The notes under the pieces: generated by a model
The model's input: the letters and a program-made list of their open reading frames with translations, nothing else
What the model was told of the DNA's origin: nothing
Databases searched by the model: none
Program-made: the position numbers and the translations under genes
Origin: UBA5543 sp964464965
GTDB taxonomy: Bacteria > Bacteroidota > Bacteroidia > Chitinophagales > Chitinophagaceae
Direction of reading: 5' to 3'
Assembly (NCBI GenBank): GCA_964464965.1
Contig: CAYXHM010000001.1
Coordinates: forward strand, 62,001-126,000
Length of the DNA: 64,000 nt
Part shown: positions 41,922 through 50,396 of the stretch, piece after piece
Position numbering within the stretch: the first letter of the stretch is position 1
Layout: the number at the start of each line of letters is the position of its first letter

Positions 41922-43817
41922 ATGCGAAAATCCGGACAGTTAATTGTATTGGTTGCTTTCTCCCTATTGTATATAACCCTGCCGTCTGCTGCGCAAAAAA
42001 GATGGGTTCCAGCGGACACTCCCGCCATCTCTGACGGCCTTTCGGCCTACACTACCATGGCTGTGGACAGGAACAATACAAAATATATAGCCTACCTGGA
42101 TGGCACCCGCAATGGCGCTACCACAGTTATGAAATATGACAGCACACACTGGCAGGTTGTGGGCAATGCCGGGTTCTCGGGGCGTGTCCAGAACAATGTA
42201 ATGATGCTGGTGGACAATTTTGACACACCTTATGTGGTGTTGCAAAGCCCTAAGGCCAGCGTGATGAAATATAACGGCACCAGCTGGGTGCAGGTAGGCA
42301 CCGCAGGCTTTTCTGCCGGGCAGGCAATGGATATATCGATGGTGTTTGACGGGAATAATACACCTTATGTAGCGTACAGGGATGTATCTACCGGCATGAC
42401 AGCGCATGTAATGAAATATGACGGCAGCAACTGGGTACAGGTAGGCGCCGCGGGATTTTCCGGTGGAAATATCAATGTTATTTCCATTGCCATAGGCAAG
42501 AATGATACTCCCTATGTGGCATATAGCGGACTGGCCAGCAATATGAAAGTAGATGTAGTGAAATATAACGGCGCAAGCTGGGTACCGGTGCCTAACACGG
42601 GCATCACTACAGGCAGTGGCAATACCGTTTCACTTATCTGCGACAGCAAAGACTCTCTTTACTTAGCCGCGAATGATGGCTCACTGGGCCACACAGGCAG
42701 CGTCTTTAAATTTGATGGCACGCAATGGCGCACCATAGGCGGCTCGGGATTCTCTTTTGCCATAGCTGGTTTTGATGTGGACAGTGATGGCATGCCCTAT
42801 ATAGGATACGAGGATAATACGCACAATGGCCAGGGTACGGTGTTAAAATATGATGGTACGACATGGGTAACCGTGGGTAACGCAGGCTTTTCACTGGGTG
42901 GTATGTTTTACATGCACCTGATGCTGGACAATAATGATATGCCCTATGTAGCCTATACAGACCGGGCAATAAACGATGAGGTGACCGTGATGAAGTATGA
43001 CTGTCCCCAAAAGCCCAAACCTGAAATATGCGGGGTGCTGACGGATACGACTACGGGTAACAACATCATTGTATGGGATGGCAGTACCCTATATGCAGAC
43101 TCCTACAAAATTTACAGGGAAAACAGCGGCAACTATACATACCTGGGCAGCGCTAAGGCAAGTGCCGGCAGGTTTACAGACGTGACTGCCAACCCCGCTG
43201 CACAGAGCTACAAATACAAGCTGACCATACTAGATAGCTGCGGCCGGGAAACCATCATAGATTCAACAAAACCACACAAAACAGTAAGATTGGTATTTAA
43301 CGGGTACACCGCGCAGACAGCATCTATGACGTGGAACAGCTACCTTGAAATTCCTAACATAGGGTACGTGGTAAAACGAAGCAACAACGGCAGCCCTTTT
43401 TATACGATAGACAGTTTTGGCATAGCCGGGGTTGATACAACCTATATTGACCTGAACCCGGTGATTGGCAATAATATTTACAGGATAGATATGCCGCTTG
43501 CCAATCCCTGCACGGCCGGGAGCATTACTTATAAAAAACTGACTTCCAACGCTGTGGCATCGCAATATGTGGGCATAGCGGGAGTAGGTAAACAAGCTAC
43601 TGTTTCACTAATGCCAAACCCTGCTTATGATAAATTAAACATCATCTTTACGCAGGAAATAATGCAGGTAGAAGTGTTTGACATGCTGGGTAAAAAGCTC
43701 ATTGCAGAAAAAGGCGACAGCAAAAAAGAAGCTGTATTAAATATCAGTGAGCTGGCACCGGGTATGTATGTAATGAGGATAAACAGCGTGTATAATACCC
43801 AGTTTGTAAAAAGGTAA
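41922..43817 (+). CDS. T9SS cargo protein with a seven-repeat propeller-like domain
   Basis: A protein of about 631 residues with a signal peptide (ending ...LPSAAQK). Residues 30-365 contain seven repeats of about 50 residues, each with TPYVAY-like and (V/K)MKYDG..W cores (KYDSTHW, KYNGTSW, KYDGSNW, KYNGASW, KFDGTQW, KYDGTTW, KYDCP), fitting a seven-bladed beta-propeller. A fibronectin-like part follows (about 370-550). The last 80 residues are a type A sorting domain (VSLMPNPAYDKLNIIF ... ELAPGMYVMRI). It is likely secreted by the T9SS and attached to the surface; ligand unknown. The frame could also start at GTG 41919. Confidence 0.8.
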   Translation: MRKSGQLIVLVAFSLLYITLPSAAQKRWVPADTPAISDGLSAYTTMAVDRNNTKYIAYLDGTRNGATTVMKYDSTHWQVVGNAGFSGRVQNNVMMLVDNFDTPYVVLQSPKASVMKYNGTSWVQVGTAGFSAGQAMDISMVFDGNNTPYVAYRDVSTGMTAHVMKYDGSNWVQVGAAGFSGGNINVISIAIGKNDTPYVAYSGLASNMKVDVVKYNGASWVPVPNTGITTGSGNTVSLICDSKDSLYLAANDGSLGHTGSVFKFDGTQWRTIGGSGFSFAIAGFDVDSDGMPYIGYEDNTHNGQGTVLKYDGTTWVTVGNAGFSLGGMFYMHLMLDNNDMPYVAYTDRAINDEVTVMKYDCPQKPKPEICGVLTDTTTGNNIIVWDGSTLYADSYKIYRENSGNYTYLGSAKASAGRFTDVTANPAAQSYKYKLTILDSCGRETIIDSTKPHKTVRLVFNGYTAQTASMTWNSYLEIPNIGYVVKRSNNGSPFYTIDSFGIAGVDTTYIDLNPVIGNNIYRIDMPLANPCTAGSITYKKLTSNAVASQYVGIAGVGKQATVSLMPNPAYDKLNIIFTQEIMQVEVFDMLGKKLIAEKGDSKKEAVLNISELAPGMYVMRINSVYNTQFVKR

Positions 43818-43940
43818 TTCTGTACCCCACCAGCCGGGCCTTCAACCGGGAGAACGTAGTATGGCAAAAAGTGTTGAGATTCCCATGTCATGAATGCAGG
43901 TATGCCATAACATTTAGCCGAAATAGTTGTTTATGGCTGT

Positions 43941-44624
43941 ATGAATATAGACTGGCAACAAGTTTTTATAAATGATATGCAGTGGGACTATGCTGTAGAG
44001 ATATTAGTGCGGACGCTGACGATGTTCCTGTTTGTACTGCTGCTGCTAAGGGTATCCGGCAAGAAGGGGGTACGGCAGCTGTCGCTGTTTGAGGTGGCAA
44101 TCATCATCAGCTTTGGTTCTGCCGCCGGCGACCCTATGTTCAACCAGGATATTGCCATCATACCCTGCCTGCTGGTACTGGTTTCTATCATTGCAGTGTA
44201 CAGGCTCATTACCTGGATGGCCATGAAGTCTGAAAAAATAGAGTCTGTCTTTGAGGGAGACCCGCAGTATATCATTGAGAATGGGGTGTTTGCATTATCT
44301 ATCCAAAACAACCACGTATTTGCCAAAGATGAATTTTTGGCTGAAATGCGCCAGTGCAATGTGGAGCACCTGGGGCAGGTGCGTGTAGCCATACTTGAAA
44401 CGAATGGTATGGTCAGTTTTATTTTTTACGAAGACGACAAGGTAAAATATGGCATGCCCGTATTACCTAAAGAGTACAACAATACGAGCGAGGAGATACA
44501 GTATCCCGGTAAATACGCCTGCATCTATTGCGGGCAGGTGGCAGAACTGGACCATGCCAAGCCCTGTCAGCGATGCAACCGGAAAAAATGGGTAAAGGCA
44601 CTGAATGTATTGCGCGTAAAGTAA
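43941..44624 (+). CDS. DUF421 membrane protein with zinc-ribbon tail
   Basis: A 227-residue YetF/YcaP-like (DUF421) protein. Three N-terminal helices (about 18-37, 50-65, 72-92) are followed by the conserved soluble domain with GDPQYIIENGVFA and DEFLAEMRQ(C)N. LRVSGKKGVRQLSLFEVAIIISFGSAAGDP holds the family motif (core QLSLFEVAIIISFGSA). After the domain there is a short extra tail with two cysteine pairs, CIYCG (C194, C197) and CQRC (C209, C212), that should bind zinc. I am not aware that the tail is general in the family. Function unknown. Confidence 0.85.
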   Translation: MNIDWQQVFINDMQWDYAVEILVRTLTMFLFVLLLLRVSGKKGVRQLSLFEVAIIISFGSAAGDPMFNQDIAIIPCLLVLVSIIAVYRLITWMAMKSEKIESVFEGDPQYIIENGVFALSIQNNHVFAKDEFLAEMRQCNVEHLGQVRVAILETNGMVSFIFYEDDKVKYGMPVLPKEYNNTSEEIQYPGKYACIYCGQVAELDHAKPCQRCNRKKWVKALNVLRVK

Positions 44625-44657
44625 GCGGGTATAAAGATGTAATTTTATCCGGCAGTT

Positions 44658-45068
44658 ATGGACAGCCAATATCACAATGGTAATTTTTACAGGCAGCAGT
44701 TGGAACTCGTAGCAGAGCGTAGCGGGCTACCTGAATACCTGTATGTGCAGGTGCGGCATTCCAAACATTTTATGGAACAGTATTACTCCGGCAAGATAGA
44801 ACTGGAGAAAATTGCCGCAGCAGCTTTTATGTCCCGCTTCCATTACATCAGGATGTTTCAGCAGGTATATGGGGTAACACCCAGGCAGTACCTGCGCGAC
44901 CTGCGCATCAGCAAGGCAAAAGAACTGCTGCAGGAAGGGCGTGATGTAACTTCGGTTTGCTTTGAGGTTGGGTATGATAGCGTCAGTACATTTTCCTGTA
45001 CGTTTAAACGCGGCACGGGCCATGCCCCCGCCGCATACCGCGCATTGTACAAAAGCAATCGGGAATAA
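44658..45068 (+). CDS. short AraC-family regulator
   Basis: A 136-residue protein that is essentially the AraC DNA-binding domain: IAAAAFMSRFHYIRMFQQVYG as first helix-turn-helix (the first 20 residues of it suffice), TPRQYLRDLRISKAKELLQEG, then VTSVCFEVGYDSVSTFSCTFKR. There is no effector-binding domain. A VOC-family gene follows 51 bp downstream in the same direction, a common pair in Bacteroidota in which the regulator probably controls the small enzyme. Confidence 0.85.
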   Translation: MDSQYHNGNFYRQQLELVAERSGLPEYLYVQVRHSKHFMEQYYSGKIELEKIAAAAFMSRFHYIRMFQQVYGVTPRQYLRDLRISKAKELLQEGRDVTSVCFEVGYDSVSTFSCTFKRGTGHAPAAYRALYKSNRE

Positions 45069-45119
45069 GGCTGCTACAGGTGTTTCTGTGATATTTGCAT
45101 TGAACTAAATACAGAAACT

Positions 45120-45509
45120 ATGATATCGATAAATGTAACCAGCGTACTGGTGGACGACCAGGAAAAGGCGCTAAAATTTTATACGGAGGTTTTAGGGTTT
45201 ATAAAGAAAACGGATATACCGCTGGGCGGACACAGGTGGCTGACGGTAGTGTCCCCCAAAGAGCAGAGCGGCGTAGAACTGCTGCTGGAGCCGATGGGCT
45301 TTGAACCTGCAAGGGTATTCCAGAAAGCGCTGAAGGATGCGGGCATGCCCTGGACCTCCTTCGCGGCAGATGATGTGCAGCAGGAATATAAGCGGCTGAA
45401 AGATTTGGGCGTAGTATTCAGTATAGAGCCCACAACGGCCGGCCCTGTAATGATAGCCGTGCTGGATGACACCTGCGGCAATAATATCCAGCTGGCACAG
45501 ATGCTGTAG
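45120..45509 (+). CDS. VOC-family (glyoxalase-like) protein
   Basis: A 129-residue protein of the vicinal-oxygen-chelate superfamily. It shows VDDQEKALKFYTEVLGF near the N-terminus, GHRWLTVVSPKE, and the closing VLDDTCGNNIQLAQ (metal-ligand positions are only partly of the usual His/Glu type). Activity is unknown; relatives include dioxygenase-like and bleomycin-resistance-like proteins. It is the likely target of the adjacent AraC-type regulator. Confidence 0.85.
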   Translation: MISINVTSVLVDDQEKALKFYTEVLGFIKKTDIPLGGHRWLTVVSPKEQSGVELLLEPMGFEPARVFQKALKDAGMPWTSFAADDVQQEYKRLKDLGVVFSIEPTTAGPVMIAVLDDTCGNNIQLAQML

Positions 45510-45540
45510 GTATTAAACCAAACAGGATTCCAGGGAAACC

Positions 45541-46017
45541 TTAGCTGCCCGGGGTAACATCAAGCTTCACCTCGGGCGGTACTATCTTGCTTACATCTCC
45601 CCCATTGCGTATCACATCGCGCACGATGGTAGATGATATGGTAGAATATTCAGGAGCACAGGTCAGGAAGATGGTTTCTATTTCAGGGGTCAACAGGCGG
45701 TTCATATCGGCTATAGCTTTTTCGTATTCAAAGTCTGATATATAGCGGATGCCCCTCATCATATATTGCGCCCCTATTTCCTTACAATAGTTGATGGTAA
45801 GGCCCGAATAACTGGCAGCAGATACCTGCGGGTAGTCTTTAAATATTTCTTCTATCCAGGCTATGCGCTGCTCTACGCTGAACATGGGCGCTTTTTGCGA
45901 ATTGACACCTATGGCAACCACCACCTTGTCAAACAACGACACGGAACGTTTGATAACATCAACATGTCCCAGGGTTATGGGGTCGAACGTACCGGGAAAT
46001 AAACATATCTTCTCCAT
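45541..46017 (-). CDS. coaD: phosphopantetheine adenylyltransferase
   Basis: A 158-residue enzyme for the fourth step of CoA synthesis. The nucleotidyl-transferase motif is PGTFDPITLGHVDVIKRS (T/HxGH is TLGH), and the second motif YSTISSTIVRD carries ISSTxxR. Length is normal. It is the last gene of a tight unit with rsmD and the DUF3822 gene; coaBC lies elsewhere in the window. The start is 2 bp from the rsmD stop. Confidence 0.95.
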   Translation of the reverse strand: MEKICLFPGTFDPITLGHVDVIKRSVSLFDKVVVAIGVNSQKAPMFSVEQRIAWIEEIFKDYPQVSAASYSGLTINYCKEIGAQYMMRGIRYISDFEYEKAIADMNRLLTPEIETIFLTCAPEYSTISSTIVRDVIRNGGDVSKIVPPEVKLDVTPGS

Positions 46018-46019
46018 TG

Positions 46020-46568
46020 TTACTGTGCTGTTTGGGGTTTAAAATAGCTGAACACCGTGGTGCCATAATTTTTCATCTTCACAAAGTTGGGATGTCCCTG
46101 GTAGTCGTTGCGCGGGGTGTGCTCCAGCACAAAAACACCATCTTCTGCCAGCATATTGTGTTCAAATACCAGCATGGGTATATCATCAATATTTTCGAGC
46201 GCATAGGGTGGGCCGGCAAATATGAAATCGTATTGCTCCGTACTCTGCTTCATAAATTTGAAGACATCGCCCTTTATTATGTTGAACCTGTCTGCAATAC
46301 CGAGTAGCTGCACGGTCTTTTTTATAAAATTGATATTGCCTGTATCGCGTTCTATCAGGGTAAGGTCTGCCGCACCGCGCGATGCCAGCTCGTAGCTGAT
46401 GCTGCCCGTACCGCCAAATATGTCGCAGGTTTTTATGCCTTCAAAGTCCAGCATGTTCTGCAGGGTATTGAATAGCCCCTCTTTGGCTATATCCGTGGTA
46501 GGCCTGGCGGGTGTACTCGTCGGCGGACTGAACCTTCTACCACTGAACTCGCCACCTATAATCCGCAT
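46020..46568 (-). CDS. rsmD: RsmD-family 16S rRNA guanine-N2 methyltransferase
   Basis: A 182-residue SAM-dependent methyltransferase of the RsmD family (G966 in E. coli 16S rRNA). It shows MRIIGGEFSGRRF, PTTDIAKEGLFNTL, CDIFGGTGSISYELASRGA (SAM motif I, FGGTGS) and DLTLIERDTG. Motif IV is normally DPPY in this family; here it is AGPPY, so the catalytic Asp is Gly (codon GGC at about 46214). Everything else is intact. It overlaps the upstream DUF3822 gene by 13 bp. Confidence 0.9.
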   Translation of the reverse strand: MRIIGGEFSGRRFSPPTSTPARPTTDIAKEGLFNTLQNMLDFEGIKTCDIFGGTGSISYELASRGAADLTLIERDTGNINFIKKTVQLLGIADRFNIIKGDVFKFMKQSTEQYDFIFAGPPYALENIDDIPMLVFEHNMLAEDGVFVLEHTPRNDYQGHPNFVKMKNYGTTVFSYFKPQTAQ

Positions 46569-47398
46569 GCGTATAGTTGTTGTATCAGGTAAATATTGCT
46601 CACCCAGCTACGCTCATTGGTTACCACCGTGCCGGTACCATCTTTCAGCCCCGGGAAGAACTGCAGCAGGTCTGCGATATGGTTGGCCAGCCCCTTGTTG
46701 GCCACGGTGCATTGCAGCGCCATTTGCAACGGGTCTATGCCGAACAGCTTCGCCACATGGTTTACCTGGTACACTATATCTTCAGACGATTTGTAGCTGA
46801 ACACCTGGTGCCAGCACAGCTCCCTGTCTTTGTACAGCGTAGCATATACTTTGTCAGCGGTCAGGCACATCTGCATACTGCATTCAGCCTTAAAAGGCTT
46901 ATAAAACTGGTAGGTAGAAAAAGGTAATACCCTGGCTTTTGTAAAGTAGCGGCTCACCAGGCTTTTTATAGCCGATGGCCAGGCGTACAGGTAATAAGCC
47001 TTATCTTCCCTCAGGTGGTGGGTGGTTATTATCTCGTTGCTTTCCACGTGGTACAGCTTCTTCAGCCATGCTTCTGCATCGGCTGGCTTGTACAGTACCT
47101 CCGGTGTCAGCATTGTCTTTTCAGTAGCTATAAATACAGATGTTACCTTGTGCGGGGCAGACAGCATCTGGTCGTTAAGAAACTGGTGTTCAAAAAAATC
47201 TATTATCCATTGTGGCAAAGCTTTTTTGTACTCGTTGTTCTTAATCATCAGCAGGTCTCCACGGTCGCTGAAGCCCGCAACGGCTATACCCCTGGGCATT
47301 AATACAATGACCACTTTGGCTATCTGCGACAGCAGGTTGTCACCGGTATGCAGCTTATATATTTGCTCGTTAAGCGGACTGTTAGTAATCTCTGACAT
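46556..47398 (-). CDS. DUF3822 protein
   Basis: A protein of about 280 residues recognisable as DUF3822, an actin-fold-like Bacteroidota family. Features are GIAVAGFSDRGDLL, DQMLSAPHKVTSVFIAT and ECSMQMCLTADKVYATLYKDRELCWHQ, with the typical YQVNHVAKLFGIDP near the end. Function unknown. It is consistently placed upstream of rsmD and coaD, here overlapping rsmD by 13 bp. The start ATG is at 47398; the frame opens 9 bp earlier. Confidence 0.85.
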   Translation of the reverse strand: MSEITNSPLNEQIYKLHTGDNLLSQIAKVVIVLMPRGIAVAGFSDRGDLLMIKNNEYKKALPQWIIDFFEHQFLNDQMLSAPHKVTSVFIATEKTMLTPEVLYKPADAEAWLKKLYHVESNEIITTHHLREDKAYYLYAWPSAIKSLVSRYFTKARVLPFSTYQFYKPFKAECSMQMCLTADKVYATLYKDRELCWHQVFSYKSSEDIVYQVNHVAKLFGIDPLQMALQCTVANKGLANHIADLLQFFPGLKDGTGTVVTNERSWVSNIYLIQQLYACGL

Positions 47399-47534
47399 AG
47401 TAAGCACACAATTATAGAATAATTTTACGACACTTGCACAATGGTGCAGTGGTTAGTTGTTCGGCGCAGCTTATTTTTGCAAAACTACATAATACCATCA
47501 ATCAAGCTACGTATCATATTTTCAAGTATTTGTT

Positions 47535-48866
47535 GTGCAGTTATCCATCAGCAATAAAGACATCATCCGGCTGGCAGCGCCTATATCTGTATCGCTGCTC
47601 ATTCCGCAGGTCAGCTTCCTCACCAATACGGTGTTCTTGGGGCAGCTGGGCGAGCGCGAGCTGGGTGTAAATGGCATGGCGGGTATATTTTACCTGATAC
47701 TGTCTATGATAGGTGGCGGGCTTGCCAGTGGCATACAGGTGCAACTATCGCGCAGGGCGGGCGAAGGCAATTACACCGGAGTGGCCAGGACATTTACCAA
47801 TAGTATGATGCTGTGCCTGCTGTTCAGCCTCGTGTTGATGCTGCTATCTGCTGTACTGGCCCCTCTTATATTTAACAATAACCTGAAAGATGAAGCTAAT
47901 TCGGCTTTGAGCATCCAATTCCTGAGTATCAGGGCATGGGGGTTGCCTTTCCTGTTGCTGACGCAGCTCGCCAACTCTTTTTATATAGCCACAGGCCAGT
48001 CTCGCTACCTGGTGCATGGCGCATTGGCCAGTACAGCTATTAATATAGTCTTTGACTACGGGCTGATATTCGGTAAACTGGGTATGCCCGAAATGGGAAT
48101 GATGGGTGCAGCCGTTGCCTCTGTATTGTCAGAGGTGGTATTTTGTATAGTGATGTTTGGCATATTCTACATTAAGAAAATGCAACTGAGGTTCCCCATA
48201 TTCTCTACCGGCCGGTTTGACGTGGTTATGGCCAGGCGCTCGCTGGTTATAGCTTCTCCGCTTATAGTACAATTTATGTTCAGCATTGGCGGCTGGCAGG
48301 TCTTTTTCATTTATGTAGAGCACCTGGGCACCCGCGAACTGGCAGTAAGCCAGATATTGCGTAGTGTGTTTGGTGTGGCGGGTATCGGGTTGTGGGCGCT
48401 GGCGTCGTCCTGCAATACGATTGTGGGCAATGTAATAGGCCAGGGCAAAACAAGGCTGGTGATACCCGTTATAATACGCAGCATAAAGCTGGCAGTAATA
48501 TACGCTGTAGCCCTGGGAGCTATACTGGTCATCTTTCCCGATAGTTTCCTGTCTTTGTATAGAGATGATGCAGACCTGGTGCGGTTTGCCATACCCAGCC
48601 TGCGTATAGTGGCTGTTTCATCTGTGTTGATGGCTGCCGCTACTGTTATGTTCAACGGCGTGGTAGGCACGGGCAACACAAGGGTGAACCTGCTGATAGA
48701 GGTGCTCTGTGTCAGTACTTATGTGTTATACTGTTATGTGGTAATAGAACGTATGCGCCTGTCACTGGCGTGGGCATGGGCATCAGAGTTTGTGTACTGG
48801 GGCGTACTGATCATCTGCTGCCTGCTGTACCTGCGCAGCGGCAAGTGGAAAGGCAAAGCTGTTTAA
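47535..48866 (+). CDS. MATE-family efflux transporter
   Basis: A 443-residue inner-membrane protein with about 12 helices. RLAAPISVSLLIPQVSFLTNT near the N-terminus (first 20 residues diagnostic), GELGVNGMAG-like LGERELGVNGMAG, and GQSRYLVHGALAST and MGMMGAAVASVLSE are typical of the MATE (MOP superfamily) antiporters, which export cationic compounds using Na+ or H+. The GTG start at 47535 is followed directly by the first helix. The neighbour genes give no hint of the substrate. Confidence 0.9.
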   Translation: MQLSISNKDIIRLAAPISVSLLIPQVSFLTNTVFLGQLGERELGVNGMAGIFYLILSMIGGGLASGIQVQLSRRAGEGNYTGVARTFTNSMMLCLLFSLVLMLLSAVLAPLIFNNNLKDEANSALSIQFLSIRAWGLPFLLLTQLANSFYIATGQSRYLVHGALASTAINIVFDYGLIFGKLGMPEMGMMGAAVASVLSEVVFCIVMFGIFYIKKMQLRFPIFSTGRFDVVMARRSLVIASPLIVQFMFSIGGWQVFFIYVEHLGTRELAVSQILRSVFGVAGIGLWALASSCNTIVGNVIGQGKTRLVIPVIIRSIKLAVIYAVALGAILVIFPDSFLSLYRDDADLVRFAIPSLRIVAVSSVLMAAATVMFNGVVGTGNTRVNLLIEVLCVSTYVLYCYVVIERMRLSLAWAWASEFVYWGVLIICCLLYLRSGKWKGKAV

Positions 48867-48867
48867 A

Positions 48868-49200
48868 TTATTGAGCTATCTGTTCTTCCAACTCAGCCAT
48901 AGAGATACCATTGTGGCTTTCATCGTAGGTGCATTCGCCATCCTTTATCAATAGTAGCTGAGGGCTCTCGTGGTGCACATGAAATATCTCCGCTATTTTA
49001 TTGCTGATGGGGCGGTACCTGTGCAGGTCCAGGTAGTAAAACTTCACACCACCCGGTGCTTCCTCGCGGTCCATACGGCCCTTTGCCATAGCACTGATGC
49101 TACAGGTGGTACTGTGTTTGAATATAACCACGGGTTGTATTTTGCTTTCTGATATTATAGTATCCAGTTGCGCCTCTTCTGTTAATGGTATCCAGTTCAT
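48868..49200 (-). CDS. ytxJ: YtxJ-type monothiol bacilliredoxin
   Basis: A 110-residue thioredoxin-fold protein. KHSTTCSISAMAKGR carries the single-Cys CSIS motif at the position of the thioredoxin active site, and SPQLLLIKDGEC is the cis-Pro region. This family removes bacillithiol from protein cysteines. Length is normal. It lies convergent to the MATE gene, with 1 bp between stops, and upstream of fabD on the other strand. Confidence 0.9.
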   Translation of the reverse strand: MNWIPLTEEAQLDTIISESKIQPVVIFKHSTTCSISAMAKGRMDREEAPGGVKFYYLDLHRYRPISNKIAEIFHVHHESPQLLLIKDGECTYDESHNGISMAELEEQIAQ

Positions 49201-49212
49201 TTGTTATAATGT

Positions 49213-49278
49213 GATAATGCCTCAATATGATAATGTGCAAATTTAGGTACATAATCATTGCCGCATTATCGCATTATC
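49213..49278. repeat. GATAATGC / GCATTATC low-complexity repeats
   Basis: GATAATGC at 49213-49220 faces GCATTATC at 49263-49270 and again at 49271-49278, with further ATAATG copies between. Inverted and direct forms of one 8-mer fill the space upstream of the fabD promoter. Confidence 0.55.
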
Positions 49279-49280
49279 CT

Positions 49281-49311
49281 ATTGTCGCATTGACATATTG
49301 TGTTATTTTCG
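49281..49311 (+). promoter_or_regulatory. Bacteroidota-type promoter of fabD
   Basis: ATTG (49281-49284) is followed after exactly 19 bp by TATTTTCG (49304-49311), close to TTTG-N19-TAnnTTTG. The fabD ATG is 19 bp downstream. Confidence 0.5.
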
Positions 49312-49330
49312 CCGCCAGAACATACTACTT

Positions 49331-50212
49331 ATGAAGCACGCATATGTATTTCCCGGGCAGGGCGCACAGTTTACAGGAATGGGTAAAGATTTGTATGATA
49401 ACAATACAAAAGCCCGTGAATTGTTTGAACAAGCCAATGATATTCTTGGCTTCAGGATAACGGATGTGATGTTTACCGGTAGTGCAGATGACCTGAAACA
49501 AACCCGTGTCACCCAGCCTGCTATATTCCTGCATTCGGTTATCAGCTTTCTTATGCAGGATAGCCTGCACCCTGATATGGTTGCCGGCCACTCTCTAGGA
49601 GAATTCTCTGCGTTAGTCGCCAATAAGGTATTGAGCTTTGAAGATGGACTGCAACTGGTATATAAACGTGCTATGGCCATGCAGCGCGCCTGCGAAATAA
49701 ATCCATCTACCATGGCGGCCGTACTGGGCCTTGATGATGCTAAAGTGGAAGAAATATGTGCTACGTTTACCGACGAGGTAGTAGTGCCTGCAAATTATAA
49801 TTGTCCCGGCCAGTTAGTTATCAGTGGCAGTATAGAAGGTATCAACCAGGCCTGTGAGGCTATGAAAGCTGCAGGTGCAAAACGTGCATTGGTGCTACAG
49901 GTAGGTGGTGCATTCCACTCTCCTCTTATGGAGCCTGCCAAAGAAGAACTACAGGCGGCGATAGAAGCTACACATTTTGGCAACCCCAGTTGTCCCGTAT
50001 ATCAGAATGTAGATGCTAATCCATATATAGACCCTGCTATGATACAGCGCAACCTTATCAATCAACTTACAGCACCTGTACGCTGGACGCAAAGCGTGCA
50101 GCATATGGTAAACAATGGTGCTACAATATTTACAGAAGTTGGCCCCGGCAATGTATTGCAGGGGCTTATAAAAAAGATTGCTAAAGATGTTGAAACAGCA
50201 GGTATCAACTAA
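49331..50212 (+). CDS. fabD: malonyl-CoA:ACP transacylase
   Basis: A 293-residue cytosolic enzyme that loads malonyl groups onto acyl carrier protein for fatty acid synthesis. AYVFPGQGAQFTGMG, the nucleophile GHSLGEFSALV, and GGAFHSPLMEPA with the catalytic His are all present, and ends with TEVGPGNVLQGLIKK. The start at 49331 (MKHAYVFPGQG) is the usual one; the frame opens 33 bp earlier. No other fab genes are adjacent. Confidence 0.95.
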   Translation: MKHAYVFPGQGAQFTGMGKDLYDNNTKARELFEQANDILGFRITDVMFTGSADDLKQTRVTQPAIFLHSVISFLMQDSLHPDMVAGHSLGEFSALVANKVLSFEDGLQLVYKRAMAMQRACEINPSTMAAVLGLDDAKVEEICATFTDEVVVPANYNCPGQLVISGSIEGINQACEAMKAAGAKRALVLQVGGAFHSPLMEPAKEELQAAIEATHFGNPSCPVYQNVDANPYIDPAMIQRNLINQLTAPVRWTQSVQHMVNNGATIFTEVGPGNVLQGLIKKIAKDVETAGIN

Positions 50213-50396
50213 CGACTTGAGCACTAACTGTTTATAGCAATATTATATTGCTTTTTGTATGCTTTGCCTGTTGGTATAGTCATCATTATTTACTTTAAAA
50301 CTATAATGTCTATAGTTTAAGTTAATTTTGCATTACTATTTATATAGCAGGGCTATATGTCTAAAGCCCGGTACTGGTAACACCACTTGTAGTTTT

